Shown: positions 7,273 to 17,231 of the stretch, in pieces
Numbering within the stretch: position 1 is the first letter of the stretch
How the letters are laid out: each line of letters starts with the position of its first letter
Assembly: GCF_024339125.1 (NCBI RefSeq)
Contig: NZ_CP101417.1
Span: 3,111,001 to 3,175,000, forward strand
Length of the DNA stretch: 64,000 nucleotides
Direction: 5' to 3'
Source of the DNA: Xanthomonas hortorum
Lineage (GTDB): Bacteria; Pseudomonadota; Gammaproteobacteria; Xanthomonadales; Xanthomonadaceae
Notes under the pieces: generated by a model
The model's input: only the letters and a program-made list of their open reading frames with translations
What the model was told of the DNA's origin: nothing
Database searches by the model: none
Position numbers and translations under genes: made by a program

Positions 7273-9837
7273 TTATTCCTGCCGACCAGGATCCACCGAG
7301 ATCAAGCGGGTCACATCCAGCAACGCCGCCGGCAAGTGCATGCCGCCCGGCGCGACCAGATAGCGCGGGCGCCAGGTCGGCGCGAACTTCGACTTGAAGC
7401 GGCGCAGGCCGCTGAACCCGTAGAAGCGTTCGCCGTGCCGCGCGACCAGGCTGGCGAAGCGGTTCCAGCGGCCGGCCAGGCGATGCTCGGCCATGCCCGA
7501 CAGTGGCGCCATGCCCAGCGAGAAGCGCGTGTAGCCATTGGCCTGGCCCCACAGGAACAGCTCGATAAACAGGAAGTCCATGGTGCCCTTGGGCGCCTGC
7601 GCACTGTGGCGCATCAGATCCACCGACAGCTCGCCGCCGGCCGGCGCCCACCACACGTTGGCGAAGGCCATGATCTGCCCTTCCGCCTCGGCCACCGCCA
7701 CCGGAAACCGACGCAGGTACTCCGCATCGAAGCTGCCCAACGAAAAGCCTTTCTCTTCGCCGGCTTTTTCTTCCAGCCACTGCTCGGAGACCTCGGCCAG
7801 CTGCGGCAGCACCGCCTCCACTTGTTCGGGCTGCAGCATGCGGAAGGTCAGGCCGCCGCGCTTGCCGCGGTTCCAGGCCTGGCGCAGGTCGGCACGGTCG
7901 CGGCCTTCCAGGGTGAAGCCTTCCAGCGGCACGATCGCTTCTTCGCCCAGCTTGACCAGGGTCAGGCCCATGTCGAGATAGGTCTGCCAGTATTTTTCGC
8001 CGACCTGGTAGAACACCGGGCGCAGGCCCATGTGGTCGGCCTCTTCGCGGAAACGCCACATCAATGCGCGCGCGACCTCCGGCGGGCCGACCGGGTCGCC
8101 CATCGAGATCAGCGAGCCGCCGTAGCGCTGCATCATCACAAACCCACGCCCCTGCTCATCGAGCAGAAACGCTTTGTCGCCGGTCAGCGCCAGGCAGGCC
8201 TGGGTGTCGGTGCTGATGGCCAGAATCGGTGCCAACGTCTGCAGCGTCTGCGCATCGGCGGCCGGCATCGGGCGGCGCCCGCCACGCAGCAGGCGCGCCA
8301 TGCCGAACACGATCACGCCTACGCACAGGATCAGCGCGGCGCGCAACGCACGCGGCGCATTGGCCGAGGTGGCGAACTGCCACCACAGGTCATTGCTGTA
8401 TTCGACATGGCTGTAGACGAAGAACAGCAGCCAGAACGTGGCCACCAGCACCAGGCCTAGATTGCTCAGCCAGCGCCACGACCAGGCTTCGTCCAGCAGC
8501 GCGCCCTGGCGATAGAACTCGCGGCGTGCCGCCCACAGCGCAACCGCCGCCAATGCCGCCGACAGCGAGACCGAAATATGGCTGCCGCGTAACAGAGACA
8601 GCGGCGGCAACAGCACGCACACACCCAGCGCCAGCGCCCAGGCCGCATGGCTGCGGCGTTGCAGGCCCTGGCCGATCAGCAACAACAACATGCCGCCCAG
8701 GCTGACCAGCAGATGCGAGGTTTCGATCAGCGGCAGCGGCGCCACTTCCTGGCGCGCGCGCGGGGTGGGCAAGGTGCCGTCGATCATCAGCGCCGCGCCC
8801 ACCGCAAACACTGCCAAAGCCAGAATCTGTGGCAGCCACGGGCGAAACGCCTTCCATACTGTGCGTGCGGTGCTCGCACTGGCGCGCACTGGCGCCCCCA
8901 GGCCGGAAGCCGCCGCCATTGCCACCGAGATCAGCAACGGCACGATGTAGTAGGTGACCCGGTAGGCCAGCGCCGCAGCCAGCACCGCCGCGGGAGTGAC
9001 ATGCGGCAGCAGCTTGAGCAGGCTCCACTCGAACACGCCCAGCCCGGCCGGCACGGTGGAGATCAGCCCGGCCACCACCGCCACCAGCCAGATGCCGATA
9101 AAACCGAAATAGCCGGTGCCCGGATCCGGCGGCAGCAGCACGTAGAACGCGGCCGCAGCCAGGCCCAGTTCGACCACGCTCAGCGCGGTCACGCCGAGCA
9201 CCGTGGTGCGATCGGGCAGCCAGAAGCGATGACTGCGGATGCCGAATTCGCGGCCCTGTCTGCCGACCAATACCAGCATCGCCACATAGCCGACCAGCAG
9301 GGCGATGCCGGCAATGCGGATGCCTTCGGCAGCGATCGGCAGGGCGCGTGCGGCCGCTTCAGGTTCCAGCATCAAGGCCAGGCCAAGCAGCACCCATGCG
9401 CCGAAGATGAAGCCCAGCGTGCTCATCAGCACCACCTGGCCGATCTCGGCCAGGGTCAGCCCCACGCTGCCATAACCGCGCAAGCGCACCGCGCCGCCGG
9501 TCAGTGCAGCAAAGCCCAATGTCTGCCCGACCGCGTGCGCCATGAATGCAGTGATGCCCACCCGCGCCGGGTGCAAGCGCTTGCCGGTGCGCTTGAGCCC
9601 CACCCAGTCAAAGCCCACCAGGCAGGCGTAGCTGCTCAGGCCCAGCAGCAGGGTGAGCGCGATCTGGCCGACCCCCAGTTCACGGAACGCCTGGCGGATC
9701 TGCCGATAGCCGTGGTCAGTGAACTGAGAGGACAGCGCGTGCAGCGCCATCGCCAGGATCGCCAGGCTGATGATCACCGGCAGGGCGCGACGCCAACCGC
9801 TGGCGGGCGTTTCGGAAGACACGGGGGTATCCGTCAT
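7273..9837 (-). CDS. mprF: Bifunctional lysylphosphatidylglycerol flippase/synthetase
   Basis: An 854-residue inner-membrane protein. The N-terminal 500 residues or so are a multi-helix flippase domain (LISTVPAGLGVFEWSLLKLL is typical). The C-terminal part from about residue 540 is the DUF2156 aminoacyl-transferase domain with TGDKAFLLDE, YQVGEKYW and RFSLGMAPLSGM. MprF moves lysine (or alanine) from aminoacyl-tRNA to phosphatidylglycerol and flips the product outward, lowering surface charge and giving resistance to cationic peptides. The start is MTDTPVSSETP at 9837; the frame is open further upstream to 10020 but that extension is not hydrophobic and lacks a ribosome site. It faces acvB across a repeat array. 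Confidence 0.92.
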   Translation of the reverse strand: MTDTPVSSETPASGWRRALPVIISLAILAMALHALSSQFTDHGYRQIRQAFRELGVGQIALTLLLGLSSYACLVGFDWVGLKRTGKRLHPARVGITAFMAHAVGQTLGFAALTGGAVRLRGYGSVGLTLAEIGQVVLMSTLGFIFGAWVLLGLALMLEPEAAARALPIAAEGIRIAGIALLVGYVAMLVLVGRQGREFGIRSHRFWLPDRTTVLGVTALSVVELGLAAAAFYVLLPPDPGTGYFGFIGIWLVAVVAGLISTVPAGLGVFEWSLLKLLPHVTPAAVLAAALAYRVTYYIVPLLISVAMAAASGLGAPVRASASTARTVWKAFRPWLPQILALAVFAVGAALMIDGTLPTPRARQEVAPLPLIETSHLLVSLGGMLLLLIGQGLQRRSHAAWALALGVCVLLPPLSLLRGSHISVSLSAALAAVALWAARREFYRQGALLDEAWSWRWLSNLGLVLVATFWLLFFVYSHVEYSNDLWWQFATSANAPRALRAALILCVGVIVFGMARLLRGGRRPMPAADAQTLQTLAPILAISTDTQACLALTGDKAFLLDEQGRGFVMMQRYGGSLISMGDPVGPPEVARALMWRFREEADHMGLRPVFYQVGEKYWQTYLDMGLTLVKLGEEAIVPLEGFTLEGRDRADLRQAWNRGKRGGLTFRMLQPEQVEAVLPQLAEVSEQWLEEKAGEEKGFSLGSFDAEYLRRFPVAVAEAEGQIMAFANVWWAPAGGELSVDLMRHSAQAPKGTMDFLFIELFLWGQANGYTRFSLGMAPLSGMAEHRLAGRWNRFASLVARHGERFYGFSGLRRFKSKFAPTWRPRYLVAPGGMHLPAALLDVTRLISVDPGRQE

Positions 9838-10095
9838 GAGGGCAACGGGATCTGCTTGAGGGAAAGAGGGTGCATGCACGGAATGTGCCGCGCGCGGAGG
9901 GTCTGCATGGGCCGGTCGATTGAAGTGCGTGCAGCGTGATCGCGTCAATGCAGAAATGAAGTGAACGCTAAGGTTCGGCCATACCGATATTTGTCCGCGC
10001 ATGGCGGCCGCGCGCATCATAGGGCAAAGCCACGCGTACGTGCCGTCGGGGAGCCGGATGGATCAGATGACAGTTGCAGGGGAGACAGGCTGTTG

Positions 10096-10803
10096 ATGGG
10101 GAATGCATGCGATCACCGCGCTGCTGCGCAAACCCGGCAGCCATGTCCGCCACGCTGGAGCGGTTACGCCGGAGCGATCACCGCAGCGACGGGCGTGGCC
10201 TTCATCGCTCTGGTGGTGTTGCTGCAATGGCTGCGCGGCGATCTGGACTGGATCGATGCACAACTGAGTGCCTACCTGCACGGCGCTTACGGCTTGCTGC
10301 TGCGCACCGCCTATTGCCTGCTAGCCGCAGCCATGGTGTGGCTGGCGCTGGGCCTGTACGCGGCGCTGGCGCCGGTCGTATGCAGTCGCACGGTGGTGGG
10401 CTTGTTCTGCATGGCGGCAGTAGGCCTGAGCGCGGTGGCGATCGGCGACAGCTGGATGCCGGTGCTCGCACCCGACGCGGCGACGATGGTGCATCTGTTG
10501 TCGGCCAATACCGCATTTCTGTGCGTAATTGCAGCGATATTGCTGCAATCCTGGTATTTCCGTCGTGATCGTTGGTGGCGCCAGCATTTCGTACCGGCAT
10601 TCGGTCTGGGCTTGGTGGCATTTGCGCTGTTGTTGTTCCACGTCAGCGTGACCAGCGCGCCGCCGGGTATCAGCCAGAAGAGTGCCATCGTGGCGATCGT
10701 GTCCTGGATGGTGCTGGTTGGGCGGTGGCTAGCGCGCGACGTACATGCGCAGGCTGCATGTTTGCCGCATTCGCGGGACAATGCCCGGGTCAATCAACCG
10801 TAG
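10096..10803 (+). CDS. DUF998 family membrane protein
   Basis: A 235-residue protein with about six hydrophobic segments, beginning at MGNACDHRAAA with GGGGAG eleven bases upstream. The order of helices, the HLLSANTAFL segment and a short polar C-terminus fit the DUF998 family of uncharacterised integral membrane proteins. It diverges from mprF and ends 10 bp before the ridA-type gene, so the two are likely one transcript. No function can be assigned; the mprF neighbour suggests an envelope role but this is inference. Confidence 0.75.
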   Translation: MGNACDHRAAAQTRQPCPPRWSGYAGAITAATGVAFIALVVLLQWLRGDLDWIDAQLSAYLHGAYGLLLRTAYCLLAAAMVWLALGLYAALAPVVCSRTVVGLFCMAAVGLSAVAIGDSWMPVLAPDAATMVHLLSANTAFLCVIAAILLQSWYFRRDRWWRQHFVPAFGLGLVAFALLLFHVSVTSAPPGISQKSAIVAIVSWMVLVGRWLARDVHAQAACLPHSRDNARVNQP

Positions 10804-10813
10804 GAAGTCTGAA

Positions 10814-11161
10814 ATGGTGCAGCGATTCGATACAGGTCCGCGGATGTCCGAAATGGCCGTGCATGGCGGCGTGTGCTATCTGGCCGGCCAGATTGCCGAG
10901 GACACCAGCGAAGACATCACCGGGCAGACCCGCCAGGTGCTGGGCGAAATCGACAAATTGCTGGCGCAGGCGGCCAGCGACAAGACCAAGATCCTGCGTG
11001 CGGAAATCTTCCTGGCCGACATCGCCGATTTCGACGGCATGAACAAGGCCTGGGACGAGTGGGTGCCGCATGGCTTTACGCCCGCACGTGCCACTGTCGA
11101 AGCCAAACTGGCGCGGCCGGAGTGGAAGGTGGAAATCGTGATCACCGCTGCGGCGGGCTGA
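10814..11161 (+). CDS. RidA/YjgF family protein
   Basis: A 115-residue cytoplasmic protein of the Rid family. It has GVCYLAGQIAEDTSEDITGQ, then ILRAEIFLADIADFDGMN, and the C-terminal block ARATVEAKLARPEWKVEI. RidA proteins are trimers that hydrolyse reactive enamine/imine intermediates from PLP enzymes. In RidA proper an Arg in a TRxxV context near the C-terminus binds the carboxylate; here the block is ARATVEAKL, which keeps the Arg. It resembles the Rid subgroup common next to metabolic genes rather than canonical RidA. AGGAAG precedes the ATG. A strong terminator follows at 11336. Confidence 0.85.
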   Translation: MVQRFDTGPRMSEMAVHGGVCYLAGQIAEDTSEDITGQTRQVLGEIDKLLAQAASDKTKILRAEIFLADIADFDGMNKAWDEWVPHGFTPARATVEAKLARPEWKVEIVITAAAG

Positions 11162-11335
11162 TCGCCTGGCGGCGCGCGGATCGCCGAGCGATCGCGCGCT
11201 GCGACCCTATGATCTGCAACATTGCAGCCGCCTCAGCAGCCGGTTACGAAAACCTGCTTGCGTGCCGAGCTGGCATTGCCAGCCAACGCGCTGATCTGCG
11301 TGCCAGCGTTGTTGAAGAGCCGAGTGGAAGCCGAC

Positions 11336-11370
11336 ACATCGCGGCCATCTGCTGGCCGCGATGTCGTTTT
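11336..11370 (+). terminator. Intrinsic terminator downstream of the ridA-type gene
   Basis: Perfect 12-base arms ACATCGCGGCCA and TGGCCGCGATGT enclose TCTGC, followed by CGTTTT. It lies about 175 bp after the ridA-type stop and 36 bp before the convergent CFA-like gene ends, with the T-run on the plus strand. Confidence 0.7.
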
Positions 11371-11405
11371 GACGCGCGCTCCTGCGTCGATCAGCCTTGC
11401 TTCGA

Positions 11406-12476
11406 TCAACGCTTGACGAAGCGATAGTGCGCCACGCCCCATTCGCGGCCCTGGTCGTAACCGAACAGCTCCGCGCAGGCCAGCCAGAACATCCGCCAGC
11501 GTTGCCACCAGCGCTGCGCATCCTCGCCGTAAGTCTGCTTCAGCAGCGGCATGATCTGCTCGCGGTGGCGGTCCTGATTCTCCAGCCAGGCATTGGCGGT
11601 TTTTTCGTAATGCTCGCCCGACAGCACCCAACGCTGTTCGATCACGACATCCTGCTGGAAATGCAGCAAGGTATCGGTGGCCGGCATCAGCCCGCCGGTG
11701 AAAAAGTGCCGCCCCATCCAGTTATCTTCGCCGGCCACTTCGAACGGGTAGGCCAGATCGCGATGACAGAAGACATGCACGAACAGCTTGCCGCCCGGCG
11801 CCAGCCAGCTGCCGACGCGCGCCAGCAGCTCGCGGTAATTGCGCATGTGCTCGAACATTTCCACCGACACCACACGGTCGAAATTGCCCGGCGGCAGCGC
11901 CAGCGCATTGACGTCGGCAGTGATGACCTGCACGTTGCTCAAGCCGCGTACGCGACACTGTTCTAGAATATGCGCGCGCTGCGGGCGTGAGTTGGACACC
12001 GCGGTGATGGTGGCGCCGGGATAGCGTTCGGCCATCCACAGGGTCAGCGAGCCCCAGCCGCAGCCCAGTTCCAGAATGCGCTGGCCGTCGGCCAGCTCGG
12101 CACGCTCGCCGTACAGCGCCAGCATGCGTTCTTCGGCGGCATCCAGATCCGGCGTGGTCGCGTCCCAATAGCAGCTGCTGTATTTGAGCCGGCGCCCCAG
12201 GCACAGGGTGAAGAACTGCGGCGGCAACTCGTAGTGCTGGCGATTGGCGGCATCGGTTTCGATCGCGATCGCGCTGGCACGCAGGCTGTCGATAAACGCG
12301 CGTTGACGTTCGCCGCTGGCATCGGCGCCGTCGCCGCGCTCATCGCGCAGGCGCTGTGCGCACAGTCGGCGGATGCCGTAGCGCAGCGCTGCATCGGGCA
12401 GCAGGCCGGATTCGGCCAGCCGGGTGGCGAAGGATTCTTCGGGCAGCGAGGAGGGCGGGATGGTAACGGTGGACAT
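11406..12476 (-). CDS. CFA-synthase-like SAM-dependent methyltransferase
   Basis: A 356-residue cytoplasmic methyltransferase of the cyclopropane-fatty-acid synthase superfamily. SAM motif I is ILELGCGWG (134-142). HYELPPQFF (81-89) replaces the HYDLGN-type segment of true CFA synthases, and the lipid-binding N-terminal domain is shorter. VSVEMFEHMRNY and GGKLFVHVF follow. It is the last gene of a seven-gene operon that already holds a canonical CFA synthase, so it probably acts on a different or already modified acyl chain. Related enzymes methylate unsaturated fatty acids. The upstream gene ends 17 bp before its start. Confidence 0.85.
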   Translation of the reverse strand: MSTVTIPPSSLPEESFATRLAESGLLPDAALRYGIRRLCAQRLRDERGDGADASGERQRAFIDSLRASAIAIETDAANRQHYELPPQFFTLCLGRRLKYSSCYWDATTPDLDAAEERMLALYGERAELADGQRILELGCGWGSLTLWMAERYPGATITAVSNSRPQRAHILEQCRVRGLSNVQVITADVNALALPPGNFDRVVSVEMFEHMRNYRELLARVGSWLAPGGKLFVHVFCHRDLAYPFEVAGEDNWMGRHFFTGGLMPATDTLLHFQQDVVIEQRWVLSGEHYEKTANAWLENQDRHREQIMPLLKQTYGEDAQRWWQRWRMFWLACAELFGYDQGREWGVAHYRFVKR

Positions 12477-12493
12477 ACGACTCTCCAGGCGAC

Positions 12494-13276
12494 TCAGGAC
12501 GAAGGGGGGAACGGAAAAAATGCGCTGGTGCTGCGTTGGTACTGCGCATAGTCCTCACCACGCGAGCGCAGCGCCTGCTGTTCGGTGTAGGGAATGCCGG
12601 TGAAGCGATACAGAAACACGAACATCACCACCGGCCCAAGCGCGCACAGCGCGACCGGCCACGGCCCGGCACCGACAGCCAGCGCCAGATAGGCAAACCA
12701 ATGCACGAACTCGAAGAAATAATTGGGATGGCGCGAATACCGCCACAGCCCGCTGCGGCAGGTGACGCCGCGATTGGCCGGATTGGCCTTGTGCGCAGAT
12801 AGTTGCTGGTCCGCCAGCGCTTCACCGCCGACCGCGATCAACCACACGGCGATTGCCAGGCTGCTCCACATGCTCCAGGCCGGATTCGGGTTGCTGGCAG
12901 CGGCCAGAAACGGCACCGAAAACAGCACCACCACCACCGCTTGCGCCAGGAAAAAGCCCAGGAATTTGCGCTGGTCGCCATTCCAGTGTTCGCGCAGTGC
13001 GCGATAGCGGCCATCTTCGTGCGGGTCGCCGAACACGCGCACGCCCAGATGCAGCGCCAGGCGCGCACCCCACACGCCGCCGAGCACGGCCACCAGCACG
13101 CGCGGTAGCAGCGCGCCATCGGACATCCACGCGCAATACGGTGCAGCGACGGCCAGGCACGCGGCCCACAGCACATCCACCGGGCCGGCATTGCCGCTGC
13201 GGCGCTGCCACAGCCAGCCGATCACCATCACCACGCTCGCAAACACGCCTACATGCAGCAGTGGCCAGACAGTCAT
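12494..13276 (-). CDS. DUF1295 family membrane protein (steroid 5-alpha-reductase-like)
   Basis: A 260-residue integral membrane protein of the DUF1295 family, related to steroid 5-alpha reductases and isoprenylcysteine methyltransferases. It carries SGLWRYSRHPNYFFEFVHW and GIPYTEQQALRSRGEDYAQYQ, the family's C-terminal NADPH- or SAM-site region. In this operon it probably reduces or modifies an acyl or lipid double bond in the membrane; the exact substrate is unknown. It overlaps the upstream DUF2878 stop by four bases (ATGA), showing translational coupling. Confidence 0.88.
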   Translation of the reverse strand: MTVWPLLHVGVFASVVMVIGWLWQRRSGNAGPVDVLWAACLAVAAPYCAWMSDGALLPRVLVAVLGGVWGARLALHLGVRVFGDPHEDGRYRALREHWNGDQRKFLGFFLAQAVVVVLFSVPFLAAASNPNPAWSMWSSLAIAVWLIAVGGEALADQQLSAHKANPANRGVTCRSGLWRYSRHPNYFFEFVHWFAYLALAVGAGPWPVALCALGPVVMFVFLYRFTGIPYTEQQALRSRGEDYAQYQRSTSAFFPFPPSS

Positions 13277-13818
13277 TGCAGTTCTCCAGTGATGTGCTCA
13301 GGCGATGGTCGCGCCAGGCGGCGTGCATACAGCGACAACACGCCGCAGGCCACGCCCCAGCCGATGCCGACCGCAACCACTGCGTGCAGCTGTGGCGGCT
13401 GGAATTCCACTGCCTGCCAGCTGCGCTGCGCCAACCAATACGAGAACGGCCCGAAGATGGCGCCCAGCAGTACCGCCAGCCATGGACGTTGCATCACCGT
13501 GGCCAAGGAATGATTGAGGGTGAGCGCAAAGCCCAGCCACAACGCCAGAATCCACGGCGGTGCCAACGGCGTGCCCGGCCACGGTGCGGCGTAACGCACC
13601 CAACCGCCTGCAGCCAGCGTGGTATCCAGCAGCAAGCCCAGCGACAACGCGGCGATCAACAATTGCAGATCGCCCGGCGCGCGCCGCGACGGCCACAGCT
13701 GATACAGCGCAAATAGCGCCAACACCAGCAGTGTCGGCCAGATGCGCGCCTGCGCGGCGGCGCTGACCGCCACCACCCATAGCACCTGCAAACCGAGATA
13801 GTTGCCGAGCTGCTTCAT
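13273..13818 (-). CDS. DUF2878 family membrane protein
   Basis: A 181-residue protein with about five or six hydrophobic helices, starting MKQLGNYLGLQVLW. The segment LHAVVAVGIGWGVACG and the overall size fit DUF2878, a family I know mainly from clusters with CFA synthase and DUF1295 genes. It overlaps both neighbours by four bases (CFA synthase upstream, DUF1295 downstream). No reaction is known. The gene context makes a membrane-lipid role likely. Confidence 0.8.
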   Translation of the reverse strand: MKQLGNYLGLQVLWVVAVSAAAQARIWPTLLVLALFALYQLWPSRRAPGDLQLLIAALSLGLLLDTTLAAGGWVRYAAPWPGTPLAPPWILALWLGFALTLNHSLATVMQRPWLAVLLGAIFGPFSYWLAQRSWQAVEFQPPQLHAVVAVGIGWGVACGVLSLYARRLARPSPEHITGELQ

Positions 13819-15110
13819 GCGTCGGCAGGCAGGCCAGGCACGAACTGCGGCGGACGCGCGCCCGGCTTGCTCAGCCACAGATGCACATCGCCGATCGAGC
13901 GCTCCAGAAAACCGGCTTCGCAATAGGCCAGATAGAACTCCCACATGCGGATGAAGCGCTCGTCGTAGCCCAGCGCGCGCACCTGCGGCAGCTGCGCTAT
14001 GAAGCGCTGCCGCCAGGCACGCAGCGTCAACGCATAGCTCGGCCCGATGTCTTCCAGGTTGAACAGGCGCAGGTCGCTGGCGCGTGCGATCGCGCCGGTC
14101 ATCGCCGCCACCGAGGGAATGAAGCTGCCGGGGAAGATATGCCGCTTGATGAAGTCCACCGAGTGCAATGCCTGCGCATAGCGATGGTCTTCGATGGTGA
14201 TGGCCTGGATCAGCGCCTCGCCATCGTCGGTGAGCAAGCTGCCGACCTTGGCGAAATAGGTGTCCAGATACTGATGGCCGATCGCCTCGATCATCTCGAT
14301 CGACACCACCCGGTCGTAGCGGCCGTCCAGATCGCGATAGTCGCGCAGCAACACCGTCACACGATCGCTCAAACCGGCTGCAGCGATGCGTTGGGTTGCC
14401 AGATCGAACTGTTCGCGCGAGATGGTGGTGGTGGTGACGCGGCAGCCGTGCTCGCGCGCAGCATGCAGCGCGAATCCACCCCAGCCGGTGCCGATTTCCA
14501 CCACATGGTGCTGCGGGCCGAGCCGCAGTTTCTGGCAGATGCGTTCGAGCTTGCGGGTGGCGGCGCGTTCCAGTGCCGCTTCGCCTTGCGCTTCTTCGCC
14601 ATCGACGAAGATCGCCGAGGAATACATCAGGTTTTCATCGAGAAACAGGCTGAATAACGGATTGCCCAGATCGTAATGCGCGGCGATATTGCGCCGGCTG
14701 CCGCTGCGGGTATTGCGCGCAAAGGTGTGCAGGCTGCGCATCGCCCAGCCACCCAGACGTGCGGTGCCGGTTTCCATCGCATCCAGGCGGTCGCGATTGC
14801 GCAACAGCAGGCGCATCAGGCCGACCAGGTCGTCGCACTGCCATTGCCCATCCATGTACGACTCGCCGGCACCGACGCTGCCATTGAGCGCGGCCTGCCG
14901 ATAGAAGCCCGGATCGGTGACGCGCAACTGCAGTTGCAAGGCATCCGCGCCGCTGGCATTGCCGAGGGTGGTGATGCCATCGGCCTCGTGCAGCTGCAAT
15001 TGCCCATCGCGCAGGTCGCCGATCGTGGCAAGCAGGCGCTTGCGCAACAGGCGATCCGTCCAGGAAGCTGCGCGCGGGGCAGTGGTGTCGGGCAGGGACG
15101 TGGCGTTCAT
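13815..15110 (-). CDS. cfa: Cyclopropane-fatty-acyl-phospholipid synthase
   Basis: A 431-residue enzyme with an N-terminal lipid-binding domain and a SAM methyltransferase domain. Key features are HYDLGN (145-150), SAM motif VVEIGTGWGG (203-212), RDYRDLDGRYDRVVSIEMIE, and the C-terminal FYLAYCEAGFLERSIGD. CFA synthases add a methylene across the cis double bond of phospholipid acyl chains, making membranes more resistant to acid and oxidative stress. The start at 15110 overlaps the DUF1365 stop by four bases. Its operon position after a desaturase supplies the unsaturated substrate logically. Confidence 0.93.
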   Translation of the reverse strand: MNATSLPDTTAPRAASWTDRLLRKRLLATIGDLRDGQLQLHEADGITTLGNASGADALQLQLRVTDPGFYRQAALNGSVGAGESYMDGQWQCDDLVGLMRLLLRNRDRLDAMETGTARLGGWAMRSLHTFARNTRSGSRRNIAAHYDLGNPLFSLFLDENLMYSSAIFVDGEEAQGEAALERAATRKLERICQKLRLGPQHHVVEIGTGWGGFALHAAREHGCRVTTTTISREQFDLATQRIAAAGLSDRVTVLLRDYRDLDGRYDRVVSIEMIEAIGHQYLDTYFAKVGSLLTDDGEALIQAITIEDHRYAQALHSVDFIKRHIFPGSFIPSVAAMTGAIARASDLRLFNLEDIGPSYALTLRAWRQRFIAQLPQVRALGYDERFIRMWEFYLAYCEAGFLERSIGDVHLWLSKPGARPPQFVPGLPADA

Positions 15111-15985
15111 CGGCGTTCTCGCACAGGCGGATGGGGGGTGTCGTGCACAGGGTTGCCGCGCAGCCACAGGCGCAAGGCCTGCCAGTGGATGGCGACCACC
15201 ACCTGCACGGTCATCAAGGGGTAGGCCAACAGCGTGCGCGCCAGGGTGCGCGCAGTCAGCGGCTGGCGCTGCAGCACCAGGGTGGCGTCGAAACGGCGGG
15301 CTCCGCTGTCGTTGCCTGCCGCGTCGGCATCGGGCGCATCCAGCACCTCCATATGTACGCGCAATTGCGCGTCCGGCACGCTGAAACGCCAGTCGTACTG
15401 GTGCTGCATGCCCATGAAGGGCGAGACGTGGAAGCGCTTGTCGAAACGCCAGGCATGCACGTCGCGATGGGTACGCGCCTGCGCGACCGGCAGCACGTAG
15501 GTGTGGCGCTGCTGCCAGGGCGTGTTGGTGATCTCGGCAACGATCCAGCGCAGGCCGTCGTGACGATCGAAACAGTAGTAGAAGCTGACCGGATTGAACA
15601 CATGGCCGAAGTAGCGCAGATGCGTGAGCAGGCGGATCGCGCCGTCGGGGCGCTCGCCGGTGTGGGTCTGCACGCAATCGCGCACTGCTTCATCCAGTGG
15701 AATAGTTGGGTCGCCGAGATAATCGCTGCGACGGAACTGCGCCAGGTTCGTGCGCCCCACCGACCACAGCCAACGCTGCGCAAACACCCGATCCAGTTCG
15801 GACAGATCCAGATACATCAAAAACAGCTTGTAGCGAAAATCCAGCGGTTTTGGCGCAAACCGGCGATGCCGCACCCAACCGGTATAGATCGCGCTGCGCA
15901 ACGGTGCGGCCACGCTGCCGGCGCCGCTGCCCTCGGTCGGGGGCAACGGCACCGCATCGTTGCTGGCTTCGCGCAACAGCTGCAT
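15107..15985 (-). CDS. DUF1365 family protein
   Basis: A 292-residue protein with the DUF1365 signatures AIYTGWVRHRRFAPKPLDFR near the N-terminus and RLLTHLRYFGHVFNPVSFYY. Later blocks are HVSPFMGM and YDWRF. The family is nearly always encoded between an FAD amine-oxidase-like gene and a CFA synthase. Its biochemical role is not established. Start and upstream stop share one base (TGATG at 15983-15987), so translation is coupled to the FAD oxidoreductase. Confidence 0.9.
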   Translation of the reverse strand: MQLLREASNDAVPLPPTEGSGAGSVAAPLRSAIYTGWVRHRRFAPKPLDFRYKLFLMYLDLSELDRVFAQRWLWSVGRTNLAQFRRSDYLGDPTIPLDEAVRDCVQTHTGERPDGAIRLLTHLRYFGHVFNPVSFYYCFDRHDGLRWIVAEITNTPWQQRHTYVLPVAQARTHRDVHAWRFDKRFHVSPFMGMQHQYDWRFSVPDAQLRVHMEVLDAPDADAAGNDSGARRFDATLVLQRQPLTARTLARTLLAYPLMTVQVVVAIHWQALRLWLRGNPVHDTPHPPVRERR

Positions 15986-17231
15986 CACCACGGCACTCCT
16001 AGCCCATGCGCTACGTCCACACCGCTGCGCAGGCCGTCCTCGTGGAAGCCGAAGCCCCACGCCGCACCGGCAAACCAGGTGTGCTGGACGCCTTGGATAT
16101 CGGCCTTGCGCGTCTGCGCAGCGAGTGCGGCTGCGTTCTGCACCGGATGGCGATAGCGCATGCGGCGCAGCACCTTGTCCGGGTCGATATCGTGGTCGCG
16201 ATTGAGGCTGACGATGAACGGCTGTGGCGCTTCGATCGACTGCAGCGCGTTCATCCAGTAACTCACCGTGCACGGCGCCTGCGGGTCGGCCGGCACATGC
16301 GCGTTCCACGCTGCCCAGGCGCGGCGATCGCGCGGCAACACGCGCGCATCGGTATGCAGCACGGTGTCGTTGTTCTGATAGGTGATGCCGCCCAGGATCT
16401 GTTGCTCGGCCGGTGTGGAGTCGCTGAGCAATGCCAAGGCATCGTCGGCGTGACAAGCCAGCACCACGTCGTTGAAATGTTCTTCGCCGCGCAGCGAGCT
16501 GAGCACCACGCCATTGCCGACGCGCCGGATCGCATGCACCGGGGTGGACAGCCGCTCCAGCACCTGCCAGCGCCGCCGCAGCGCGCGCACATAGCTATTG
16601 GATCCGCCACGCACCACCTGCCACTGCGGCCGCCCGCTGAGTTGCAGCATGTGGTGGTTGGCCATGAAGCCGATCAGCTGGCCCATCGGAAATTCCAGGA
16701 TGCGCTGCGAGGGCGAGGACCACAGCGCCGAGGCCATGGGCACCAGATGCTGGTCGCGAAACGCCGACGAGTAGCCATGCCGCTGCAGATACTCGCCCAG
16801 CGTGCTGAACTGCTCGTCGCTGTGCAGCACCGCCGGTGCCTGACGATAGAAGCGGCGCAGGTCGGACAACATGCCCCAGAAGCGCGGGCTGAGCAGATTG
16901 CGGCGCTGGCAGAACAGCCCGCCCAGGCTGCCGGCGTTGTATTCGAGCCCGCTGCGCGCATCGTGCACGGAGAAGCTCATCGTGGTCGGCTGCGCGGCCA
17001 CGTCGAGCTCGGCGAACATGCGCGTGAGCAACGGATAGTGCTGCGGGTTGAACACGATGAAGCCGCTGTCCACCGCGTAGCGCTGGCCTTGCAGCTGGAT
17101 GTCGTGCGTGTGCGTATGCCCGCCGAGATAATCGGCTGCCTCGAACAGAGTGACTTCATAGCGCCGCGACAACAGCCACGCCGCGCCCAGGCCGGCGATG
17201 CCACTGCCGACCACGGCAATCCTGCCCTCGC

